Below are positions 35,787 to 44,713 of a DNA stretch of 64,000 nt, piece by piece (position 1 is the first letter of the stretch; every line of letters begins with the position of its first letter). Under the pieces are notes generated by a model, which made no database searches, had not been told where the DNA came from, and saw only the letters and a program-made list of their open reading frames with translations. The translations under genes were made by a program, and so were the position numbers. Location of the stretch: assembly GCA_037044905.1 (NCBI GenBank), contig JBAOKB010000103.1:1-64000 (forward strand), in the 5' to 3' direction. This DNA is from Hortaea werneckii (taxonomy: Eukaryota > Ascomycota > Dothideomycetes > Mycosphaerellales > Teratosphaeriaceae).

Positions 35787-37216
35787 ATGGCCACTGCCGC
35801 AGGATTGATTTTGTCAGCATTAGGTCTTACGACCTCCCTCATCTCATTGGGTACAAGTAATTTGCCGGAGCCAAATGCAAGTATCTCAGCCAGTGGTAGA
35901 GCATTTTGCAGCGTATTGATTGTACTGGTACTATGTAGTACTCTGATGATTCGTCGATCAGAGTCGCCGTTGGGCTCCACAGCAGAGACGACCCCTACGA
36001 CTACAAAGGGTCAGTGGATCTTCGCTTATACACCACCTACGGCGAAGTCATTGGCTATCCCAAGGTGGACAAGTCTATCAATGCTGGTAACCGCGTTTAC
36101 GAGGTCACCGTATGCTCAATCCAATCCGCGATCTTCTCTCCGTCTTGGCTAAGCTAACTTATGCCAACAGTATGAGCATTACGACCGGTTTCGGGGACAG
36201 CAAGCCGTAAGTGCTGCTTTATGACGTCCAGTCAGGCGTGACGGCTAACTCGCCTTCCCAGCCATACGTGAAGGTCACAGGCAACAACGATGCCATCTGC
36301 ATCAATTGGCTCACAGTTTCCTGGCCTGGAAATGACGACTGGGTGTTCTCGGGAGGCTTGGCAGAGCGTTGCAACATTGCTCCATGGTATGTGAGCCCAG
36401 TGCCTCTGCTGATGACGTTGCTAAAGTGTCATTAGGTACCCAAGTGACAACCTTCTAGGGTATGACCAGGATCAGAAACCGCATAGGCCAGACTGTTTTT
36501 GGGTAGTAAGTTTGGTGTAGTCATTCACAGCCTTGCATTAGGTTGAATGCTCGAACAGCGTACTGAAACATTGATCAGGACGGAGATGGCAGTATTGGAG
36601 GTGATCGGACAGCCGTGTCTGTATATCTACCCAACTTCATGACGCAAAAGGATGGTTCATACAATGAGGAGTAAGTTACCCCTCTAACAAACATCAGTCT
36701 CCCAGCTCACATCCCATTAGTGTCTGCTATAGTCCGTCCGTGGCTAAGTACTACAACGACGACGGATCCGGTCTCACCTATTTCAGCCCACCGCCGGACA
36801 TCGATAATGGATCGAATCTTGGAAAGCGCGGCTCCGACGAGTATCTGCAGCCAAACACGGGCAAGAGACAGGTAGGAAGCTTGCTTGGGTCTATCGGGAG
36901 ATTGCTCGTGCAGAACAACACCAGATTGATTCAGAGTGATCTGCCCGAACACTCCGCCAGCCGTGTGTGCAACTCAGACAGCTCCTGGGGTCCAAGCTTC
37001 ATCTCTACGGGCGAGGGAACGTTCTGCGACATGTCCTCCAAAACCCTGTATCCCGTCTGCGGAGGCGAAAAGGACACTGGAGGAGTTCAATGCTTTGACC
37101 TTGCCACCCGGGCCCTCAAGGGTCTTAACACGCTGTTGACTTTTGAATGGCTTTCGTTTGAAAGATGGACTGGGAACATTCTCGATGGGACGGTGAGCGA
37201 ACGGATACTTGAATAG
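35787..37216 (+). CDS. Putative secreted protein, seven exons, GC-AG first intron
   Basis: Exons 35787-35876, 35939-36109, 36171-36206, 36262-36386, 36436-36505, 36579-36670 and 36721-37216 are all in phase and sum to 1,080 nt (359 residues). Intron 1 uses a GCAAGT donor, the consensus for GC-AG introns; no GT donor keeps the frame to the RVAVGL block. The product begins MATAAGLILSALGLTTSLISLG, a hydrophobic start that may be a signal peptide or anchor, then SSIRVAVGLHSRDDPYDYKG, AICINWLTVSWPGNDDWVFSGG and KPHRPDCFWVDGDGSIGGDR. That pattern, with DAICI- and Cys-Trp- near a D-x-D-x-D-like loop, recalls a family of fungal secreted proteins of unknown function that I know only by its shape. The C-terminal half has KRGSDEY and GKRQ dibasic sites. 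Effector or wall role is inference. Confidence 0.68.
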
Positions 37217-37599
37217 AGTGCTCTAATAGCTCATTGTGAATGTCCGCACTTCAATCACCGGGGCCAACAAGAAAGCCAGGCACTCATGTGAGCTCGCCAA
37301 AGCATGTTTATGTTGCCATTAAAGCAATAAATTCGCCCACTGGGACACACTTTCATGGTATAAGTATTCTTGTAGATCATGATGTGCGATGTGGACACCT
37401 GTGTAAGAGGCTTTTGGCATGCCTCTTAAACCATGAAACACTTCTCAGTGCCGCAGACCTCTGAGAGGACCGTTACACGCGCAGCTGCTTCGTGAAGCGC
37501 GCGGCGGGGGGGTTTCAAAAAAAAAAAAAAAAAAAAAAAAAAATAGAGGTCTTCAGCCGGCTTGAACAAGACAATGGGGCTGCCTCCAAGGTCCAGAAC
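37217..37599. other. Convergent intergenic region with poly(A) tract
   Basis: 383 bp between convergent genes. It holds a run of 27 A at 37517-37543, after a GGGGGGTTTC. Confidence 0.7.
37517..37543 (+). repeat. Homopolymer A27
   Basis: Uninterrupted run of 27 adenines, 300 bp after the stop of the seven-exon gene. Length may be affected by sequencing. Confidence 0.9.
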
Positions 37600-38748
37600 T
37601 CATAATTTGGACTGCTGATAGTCGGTGAACCCCGCCCCTTTCCCGTCTCTGTAAAGCAGATACTCGAACCGACTCTCATTCTGCAGAATGTAATACGGTA
37701 CGTCCATCAGCCCTTCTCCGGCTCTATCGACTCTCTCGTAGACCTCTTCAGGTCTTCCGAACAAATCTTTGCCATTCCTCACCCTTTCCACAATCGTGTC
37801 AGGGTCCCTGTTCTTCGGTGTGTTCCAAGGCGTGTGTGAGAAAGATTCCATCTTCGTCTGCATTGCCTTTATAGTGGCAAAGCAAGATGAGCAATGCCAC
37901 GCAGCATCCCATAGATCTGCTTGGTCCCACCAGGCCCGTAAATGATTGATGAAGAACCAGCCATGATTGCCCGCCTCCCCGTTTCGCAGATCTTTTGGCA
38001 GAATTGTGCTCTGAAGGCCTCGGTAAGAGGTTGCCTGCGGGTGCGCCCACTGCTCGCCTTTGTGCGACCATTGAAAAGAATAGTAATAGAAGTGACTCCT
38101 CAGTGTCAAGCGGTCAGGGAATTCGCATTTCCTGAGGACGAAAAGAGTTTCCGGTTTAGGCACTTCGTCAATGTCGCTCACGACTAGCACATCTCCCTCG
38201 TTTGCCTGTTTTGGCGTCCCTACCAGATCCGGAAAGACCTTGTCGAAAAGGGCGTTGCGGAAGAAGTCCTCATGATCCCAGGTCCGTCCACCGACCACTT
38301 CGGATCCGGGGTCCTCTACGACGCGGTGTATGATCTTCCTGTGAAATGGCTTGAACTTGTCCCAATTTTCCTCGAGGTACACTGGTTTTTTGAGACCGGT
38401 GAAGGTGGTCCTCGATTCTACAATTACGAAGAAATCGACGTATGGGCTGAGGGTGTGCAGCCGGATCTCAAGCCAGTCAAGTTCCGAGCTCAGCAAGAAC
38501 AAATCGTACACTTTGCGCCCACCAGTGGTCTCCTCAAACGGGGTAAAGCCGTGGGTGGCGCAGAATCCTGGGATTTTATCCGGCAGAAGAAGATGCTCTG
38601 AAGGGCCCAAAGTCTGTTCCTTGTGAAGGTTGGGATGGAGCACATGCACAGTGTTTCGGCGTTTGTAGATTGACGGCGCAATGAAGGCGGCCACGATCAG
38701 CAGCAAGACTATTACCAGTCGGATGGTCCTGAAACGCGGCAGGAGCAT
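37600..38748 (-). CDS. GT17-family beta-1,4-N-acetylglucosaminyltransferase-like protein
   Basis: One exon, 382 residues from ATG 38748. A longer frame opens with GTG and is not preferred. The N-terminus has a short basic cytoplasmic part and a single membrane anchor (RLVIVLLLIVAAFIAPSIY), as in type II Golgi enzymes. The body is the glycosyltransferase 17 fold: YDLFLLSSELDWLEIRL, VDFFVIVESRTTFTGL, and the acidic VVSDIDEVPKP (DxD-type) that would bind metal-sugar nucleotide, then GNHGWFFINHL. In animals this family includes MGAT3, which adds bisecting GlcNAc; fungal members have unknown acceptors. The catalytic region is complete. Confidence 0.88.
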   Translation of the reverse strand: MLLPRFRTIRLVIVLLLIVAAFIAPSIYKRRNTVHVLHPNLHKEQTLGPSEHLLLPDKIPGFCATHGFTPFEETTGGRKVYDLFLLSSELDWLEIRLHTLSPYVDFFVIVESRTTFTGLKKPVYLEENWDKFKPFHRKIIHRVVEDPGSEVVGGRTWDHEDFFRNALFDKVFPDLVGTPKQANEGDVLVVSDIDEVPKPETLFVLRKCEFPDRLTLRSHFYYYSFQWSHKGEQWAHPQATSYRGLQSTILPKDLRNGEAGNHGWFFINHLRAWWDQADLWDAAWHCSSCFATIKAMQTKMESFSHTPWNTPKNRDPDTIVERVRNGKDLFGRPEEVYERVDRAGEGLMDVPYYILQNESRFEYLLYRDGKGAGFTDYQQSKL

Positions 38749-39334
38749 ATTTGCGGCAACTGCAGATCCGAGGACGCGGCGGCGGATGGCGATCTGCAGA
38801 CGGTCCACCTGTCAATCTGCGTCATGCAGATGTCATGAAGCCGGCAACCTCAATGGTTCTCGTAAGAATGGGAGGATGGTTGCTCATGCGCCATCGCTCA
38901 AGAGCATGTCAAAAGACCCACGCTCATAACATACGCGACTGCAAGAATGCAAGGAGACGACTGCAGCCGAGCATGGGAAGAAGTCGCGCTAGGAATTGCT
39001 TTGCCTCGGAAACAACGCCGAAAAGCGCTTGGCAAAAATACACACGGTCGAACAAGGCATGTTGACAAGAGTGCACTGACAAGATCATATTTTTGCTCTA
39101 TAGTCTATTGCGCCGAATTCCTCAGACCATGGCTCACTGAGAATGGTTTACATTGCTCTTACAATGAGCTAGCACTGAATTTTTTCTCGTACAAGGATGT
39201 TATTGGCGAATGGATTCAGCCATGTTTGTTATTCCTCTCGTATCCCATGAAAGGCCGATTGACTCAAGACACGTCCGTTTCATCCATTTCCGAATAACAA
39301 GTACGATTCTCACTCAAATTATACATCGTCACGC
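38749..39334. other. Intergenic region
   Basis: 586 bp between two minus-strand genes; should contain the GT17 promoter and the SDR 3' end. Nothing distinctive. Confidence 0.5.
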
Positions 39335-40452
39335 TCATGCCAGCTTTCCTGGTACCACAGGATGGCCGGCACTCAGACCGCCATCGACTGCCCACGCTTG
39401 CCCGTTCACATAGCTGGCCTCGTCACTACCCAGGAAGAGTGCAACCCTTGCAACTTCATCTGCTAGGCCGCCTCGCATCAATGGATTCAATTGCCCAATC
39501 TTCTTCTCCGTGCCGCGAGCGCGCGCAGCTTCATACATCAGGCTTGTCATTCCCGTCTCGATGATGCCAGGGCAAACGGCATTGCATCTGATGCCGGTGC
39601 CAGTGAGCTGGTAACAAGCTGTTTGCATGATACTGATCACAGCCGCTTTCGAGGCGGAGTAGTCAGTCGCTCCAGCGTTCGAACGCAATCCTGCGACAGA
39701 AGCTGTCCCAATGATCGATCCCCCAGGGTACGGTTTCTCCTTGGATGTCTGTAACATCCCACGGGCGCCATGCTTAGTTGCAAGGAAAACGCTAGGTCTA
39801 TTAGCTTTGCGGCTCAATGATGTGGAGAGAGGGTCGTGTACACTCACCCTAGCGCGTTCGTCCTCATAGTTTTCATAAAATCGTCTGCAGAAGCCTCAAA
39901 TATCCTTGATGGAAGATGGGATATTCCTGCATTTGCGAAGAAGACGTCGAGACGACCATACTTCTCCAAAGCCTCGTTGACAACACGTTCGACGTCGGAC
40001 TCCTCGCCTGCGTCTATCTGCTGTGCGTGAACTTCGACCTCAGGATACAATGACTTCAGCTCGCGCTTATGAGTCTCCAGATGATCAGTCTTGTAGTCGC
40101 AGATGAAGACTGCCTTGGCTCCATTGCGAGCGTATAAATGTGCGGAAGCTCGTCCAATGCCAAGGGGAGAGTTGCAGCCAGTTACAATGACAACCTTGCC
40201 TTTCACTCTTCTGTAAGTGTGTCAGTTGACAGTCCGCCACATCAGCTTGCAATGTGGAACGCAGTCTCCCGGAGGCGTGTGCTACTGTCTCATTATGAAG
40301 CGGTTGAGTAAGAATTAAGGCACTCACTGTCCAGAAGAGTCACCTGCTATAGTTGGTATCCTAGGTATGCCTTCGAACTGGCCTGGGTCCTCCCGGGGCT
40401 TCACTAGCTGCTCAGAGAGGGCTTGCACACGGGCTTTTGCGGCAGCTGACAT
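39335..40452 (-). CDS. Short-chain dehydrogenase/reductase (SDR)
   Basis: Three minus-strand exons, 40452-40328, 40210-39848 and 39791-39335, with introns of 117 and 56 nt, all in phase, 314 residues. The Rossmann start VKGKVVIVTGCNSPLGIGRAS gives the TGxxxGxG cofactor motif. FANAG and the active-site YSASK (D-YSASKAAV) are present, with GTAS before it as the catalytic Ser region. The Asp after the second strand (FICDYK) suggests NAD rather than NADP. The N-terminal 40 residues precede the usual start and are Pro/Arg-rich. The closing PG-IETGM and AWAVDGGLSAG are SDR-typical. Substrate unknown. Confidence 0.9.
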
Positions 40453-40914
40453 ATTGAATGACTAGACGAGGAATCGTGAAAGACGGCGCTGGCGAACTTG
40501 AGATGACTTACAGATAGTAGGAGTTATGATGCCCTCGGTGTTTGTTAAATGGTAGGTGATGCTGACGGGGATGCCGAGGTCCAGCTCAGGTCTGGCGCAC
40601 GTTCCAACTGACCTTCAATCCATGCTCGAAGTTCAGGTCGATAAAGGTATTCGAGGGTGCTTCTTTACGATACCTGAAAATCCTACCATTAAAATGGGCT
40701 ATTCCAAAATATCTGGATGCTGTTCTATCTCCGAGAGACTCTCCCTCTCGCATGTGCCGGTAAGCCCCTAAAGAAGCATATAGAAAGTAGGGTAAAGAAG
40801 AGAGCGCCGCTATCCCCATGAGGCTCTCCCCCTCTTCTCTGGTATCTAGGTAGTAAGGCTGTTCGAGATAGCCAGGTTGATGAAGACGAAAGATTCGCTA
40901 CTGATGAGGAGCGG
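40453..40914. other. Upstream region with repeat copy 2
   Basis: 462 bp upstream of the SDR start. Most is non-coding; the second copy of the dispersed repeat occupies 40725-40870. Confidence 0.5.
40725..40870. repeat. Diverged dispersed repeat, copy 2
   Basis: Matches 33411-33580 block by block in the same orientation, most clearly AGCATATAGAAAGTAGGGT and GAGAGCGCCGCTATCCCCAT. No terminal repeats. Confidence 0.55.
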
Positions 40915-42523
40915 ATGAGTTCGAACGGTAATGCAGGGCAAAAATCTCGCCGCACCTCAAATGATTCGGGCTCCCCATCTGGTCGTCCTGTTATGACCCC
41001 TCAGAGCGCTGTGGCGCACTCAACACAAGGTTTTCTTGCCGGGAACGCTGCGCTGTCCCAAAGCCAGACCACCGTGGCCGGGTCGGCCTCCTCACATGCA
41101 GCTGCTCCTTGTCAAAACCCGAGTCAAGGGCTTGACAACATCTTCCGCCAGCAGCAGGGGACGCCGAGCCCGTCTGCTTCTGCACCTAGCCACAGTCCCT
41201 CGAGCGTATAGGAATCTAAAACGGAGAGGAAAAAAAAAAATTCTCGAATAAGGAGGAGCTCTTCGAACTCGTTCGCCATTCTTGCCAACCGGAAACGGCC
41301 GCTTTCGGCACGCTCGGAGACATTAAGACGTGCAGCTTTTCGCAGGCGGGCTATGTGGTTGCTGTCAGCTCACACCCTCTGGTGCTCTCATAATTGCGAC
41401 CGCCGTCATCTGACAATGGACTGCTACACGCCGCCAAGATCCCGAGCTGAGACGGATCATTGGTTTGCTCTAGGGACATGCCCATCTAGCTTCATAGTGT
41501 TGTCGAAGAAGTGCGGAAGTATTGCCGAGGCGAGGATCGCCGGTTCGCAGTCCGCAGTAATCGGTGGAGGAAGCCTCATCAGACGTCCCCACAGCAGGAT
41601 ATCGTTGGCTTTCGAAAGTACATCTACACGAGCAGCAGCAACAGACCGCTGCGCCTAAGCAAGAAACGGGTCGCTCGTATCTTAGCCTTCTGCGGTAAGC
41701 TAGCTACACGTCTTTAGGCCGTGCCTACTTCTCGCTAGTCTAAACCTCTGGACGTTCCGCTAGTGGAGATTGCATGTTTACACAATGTCGAGCCGCGTTT
41801 AAGACAACACAGAGACCACAGCGCGTCCAAGTACATTATGAAGCTGTTTGAGGCGATTCTAAGCTTAATCCACCCCCAAAAGTTCCAGCTGCACCGGCAC
41901 GTCATCCACTGCTATATTGGCGTTCGACATATCGGGCCTGCGGAACTGATTCCAATTGACTATGCGAGGTTTACATCGCTGACGCTAGAGGTTTCGGCTA
42001 ATGTCCTGCCGGATTAGGCGTCTCGTCCTCTTGCGACTACGCAACGATCTACTAGGAAGATGCCGCGGAGAGGTTATTGAAGCATATAGCGGTCGACGCG
42101 AGCCACAAAGTGGGAAAGGACAGGCGCGCACTAATTAAGCAGGAGAAACCGAGACTTGTCCAAGAAATCGACGAATATGAGACGCGGAAGGCAATGGCAT
42201 TAGTAAGTACGATTGCTAAGTTGGACGAGCAGTTTCCAAGGGACTCATCTCCTAAAGTTCTGGCTCTCCATGAGGACGGGCTTAACGGCTACATAGCAGA
42301 GATTAAGGGACTAATAGATGACCGTACTGACGACGATGCAAATCTGGAAGAAGCTGTCAATTTCTACAAGACCGAGCAGTTGCAGAAAGCCCATGTATCG
42401 CTGGCTGGAAGCTATAGGGGACGACTAACCTATAGCATCACGGCCACTCGTTGCTTTGCTGTGCTTTTGCTCCTCGTTCGTAGCTCTCGCACATCTCACT
42501 CGACGAGCTATCGTTCTTTGTAG
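40915..42523 (+). pseudogene. Decayed or multi-exon orphan locus
   Basis: A chain of plus-strand open segments in different frames: a Ser/Gln-rich start (ATG 40915, SSNGNAGQKSRRTSNDSGSP), then ELFELVRHSCQPETAAFG near 41256, then FRKYIYTSSSNRPLRLSKKRVARIL near 41610, then SKYIMKLFEAILSLIHPQKFQLHRH near 41830, then a charged Lys/Glu segment 42077-42400. Together they look like one protein broken by stops and shifts, but I could not find introns that join all of them. A10 at 41231 may be one shift point. I cannot name the family. Confidence 0.35.
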
Positions 42524-42736
42524 GTGAGTCTTGTCGTCTAAATTCTATTGCGAGGATCTCCTTTCCGTCCGCGAGATAGGAAGGAGCTCAAGGACGAGGT
42601 GAGGTGATGTGACGTGGCCACGTGCTGACGACCCAGCCTCAGGCAGAATTCGACGACCTTCACTTCACGATATGTCCACAAAAGTACGAGCTCACGTCGC
42701 CCCGCACTCACCACGCACGCTCGCATCGACTTCGCC

Positions 42737-43669
42737 ATGGCAGACGGTGAGACGGGAGATCGAATCTATGAGAAGATTTTGCTCCTGATCCAGAAGAGTC
42801 GCAACGAAAATGCGGCCCTCCGAACAGAAGCAGCGGCCCTCCGAACTGAAGTAGCGGCCCTCCGAACAGAAAGAAAGGCCCTCCGAACAGAGATAGTGTC
42901 TTTGCGACTATCCAAGCCTAGATCTGCTGCGGAATTCTCGTCAACAGCATCTTTACAGCCTACTAATGGACGCCGCTCGTCTCAGACGGCCTCCTCGTCT
43001 CTTAAGAAGACTTTCACGGAAAGCTCGCCCGTCTCGCACCACGAAGCAACTCGTTCACAGAAGCGCCGTAAAACTGACGAAGTCCGAGCGCCGATCGTGA
43101 TCTCTAGCGATGACGAGCAAGATAGCTTGGCCGGAAATGCATCTACGACGACATTGCACTCAGGACGAGCTCTTCGCCCGGACGATAACGGTACCGCATC
43201 ACCGCGTCGTCATCTAGACGAGACGGAACAGGAGGTTCGGACTTCTACTGGCCGTCCTCTCGCAATTCTGGGAAAGTACCTCGACGAGAATGGCTCCGAG
43301 GTTGTAACGTCTTCACTCCCGGCAACAGTGCTCGCTCGTGTACGCGAGGCTGTTGAGTCAATGAATGAGACACATCCGGGATGGGACGAGCACAGTGGCT
43401 TTGCAACCAAGTGTTGGCGATTGGCGCTGACGGGCAGGATGAGGTTCAACTGGGAACTAAGTGACGGGAAGTTTGCAGCTTGCCAGACATGCACAAATCA
43501 ACGAAAAGCGTGTTGCAGGTACGAAGGGAGGGGAGGTGGGATTCGCGGCCGCCTCATCCTTACGGCCTTGCCGCGTTCTCTGCGATCCAACAAGCTACCA
43601 GAAGACAACGACTTCTGGATCAGGGCTGAAGGTGGAATACCGAGGACGGCAGGGCATCTGTGGATTTAA
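42737..43669 (+). CDS. Coiled-coil orphan with C-terminal Cys cluster
   Basis: One exon, 310 residues from ATG 42737. Residues about 18-60 form a coiled coil made of heptads ALRTE-xA, encoded by four 21-bp tandem copies at 42812-42895. Then a Ser-rich disordered region with a bipartite-looking basic stretch (SQKRRKTDE) and VISSDDEQD, which resembles a SUMO-interacting motif (hydrophobic core plus acidic tail). The C-terminal 130 residues hold HPGWDEHSGFATKCWRLAL and CQTCTNQRKACCRYEG, a Cys cluster possibly binding zinc. This layout is typical of lineage-expanded nuclear proteins in moulds; function unknown. Confidence 0.7.
   Translation: MADGETGDRIYEKILLLIQKSRNENAALRTEAAALRTEVAALRTERKALRTEIVSLRLSKPRSAAEFSSTASLQPTNGRRSSQTASSSLKKTFTESSPVSHHEATRSQKRRKTDEVRAPIVISSDDEQDSLAGNASTTTLHSGRALRPDDNGTASPRRHLDETEQEVRTSTGRPLAILGKYLDENGSEVVTSSLPATVLARVREAVESMNETHPGWDEHSGFATKCWRLALTGRMRFNWELSDGKFAACQTCTNQRKACCRYEGRGGGIRGRLILTALPRSLRSNKLPEDNDFWIRAEGGIPRTAGHLWI
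42812..42895 (+). repeat. 21-bp tandem repeat encoding coiled-coil heptads
   Basis: Four copies of GCGGCCCTCCGAACAGAA plus three bases, differing by few substitutions. Each adds one heptad, so copy number changes keep frame and helix register. Confidence 0.92.
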
Positions 43670-43963
43670 TTTTTGCGATCGACATGGGGCGAGCAGCAAA
43701 TGGCTTGTTATGTTGCTCTTTGTTCTTTGCTTATGCGTAGAAGCATGAAACGTAAAGCACAGTGAAACAGTCGGTAAATAGTTCTATATTTGCTATGAAA
43801 ACACACTCTTGGGTCTGCTCGTACCACCTCCACCTTGTTGTCCTCGTGATGTTTCACACTGTTATCTCCTGCGTGCTCGTCCCATGCTGTGCTGTCGAGA
43901 CTCACTAATGATTACGCAAGCACCATTTCGCCAGCTCAGGTCGTCTCACGGTCACACAGTGAT

Positions 43964-44713
43964 TCAACTCCCAAACAACTTTTCCCCCACCTCCGTCTTG
44001 AGCACAGACAGCACCTCGTACTTGAAATCTGAAGGGGCGTCTTCGAGCCTGTGTTGGTGGCGATGAATGTGGACCGCAAATCTGAAGGCATGAAATCGCG
44101 CCAGCTTCTCCGCCTGACTGCCGTCGCCAATGTAGCAATGAAGCAGCTGGCGGAACCACCATACATCTTGAGGTCCGTACTCCGACGAATGCTCCACAAT
44201 GACCTCCAAAGTATCTAGCTTGTCATTGGCACTCCTCAGCTTGTCGAACAGTGGCTTGATGCGGTCGATGCTGCTTATTGTGTAGATGTCGAAGCTGACA
44301 TGGCGCAGGAGCTGGATACGTGGGCCGAGTTCGTGTAGGAACTGCATTGCTGCGACGTTGCGAGTGAATAGGAAGCGATTGGCACCATACAGCATCGATT
44401 CCGTCTCCTCATGGATGGATTTGCTGACGCGCAGGAGGCTGCTCCCTGTGAGGCCGAGCAGGGATTTGTTCTTCGCGGTTGCATTGCGTGACACTTCACC
44501 GTCGGCTACGGCCAGTGAGTAAAGCTTGAAAGGCCCTTTGGCTCCGATAATGCCATTCTGTCGTTGCCTGCGACGGGTGATGAGAACTTGGCCAGAGGTG
44601 ACAAGGTGGTATTCGTACACCATGTTGCGTAACTCCGGCGGTAGCTTCTCGAACGGGAAGGCCTTGTCCAGTGTCGTGGTGGCGTCTGCAGGCTTCTTGC
44701 ACTTTCGCGCCAT
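43964..44713 (-). CDS. 2EXR / F-box-like protein
   Basis: One exon, 249 residues, ATG 44713. The motif FEKLPPELRNMVYEYHL near the start is the 2EXR/F-box-like signature common in Pezizomycotina. It is followed by LLRVSKSIHEETESMLYGANRFLF and QLLRHVSFDI, the usual layout of these proteins. Members are often lineage-expanded and of unknown function; a link to Skp1-type ubiquitin ligases is suggested only by analogy. The end lacks a recognisable domain. Confidence 0.82.
   Translation of the reverse strand: MARKCKKPADATTTLDKAFPFEKLPPELRNMVYEYHLVTSGQVLITRRRQRQNGIIGAKGPFKLYSLAVADGEVSRNATAKNKSLLGLTGSSLLRVSKSIHEETESMLYGANRFLFTRNVAAMQFLHELGPRIQLLRHVSFDIYTISSIDRIKPLFDKLRSANDKLDTLEVIVEHSSEYGPQDVWWFRQLLHCYIGDGSQAEKLARFHAFRFAVHIHRHQHRLEDAPSDFKYEVLSVLKTEVGEKLFGS

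Noticed and set aside
37217..37543. Retrocopy with poly(A) tail
   Set aside because: The gene upstream has six introns, so it is not a processed copy.
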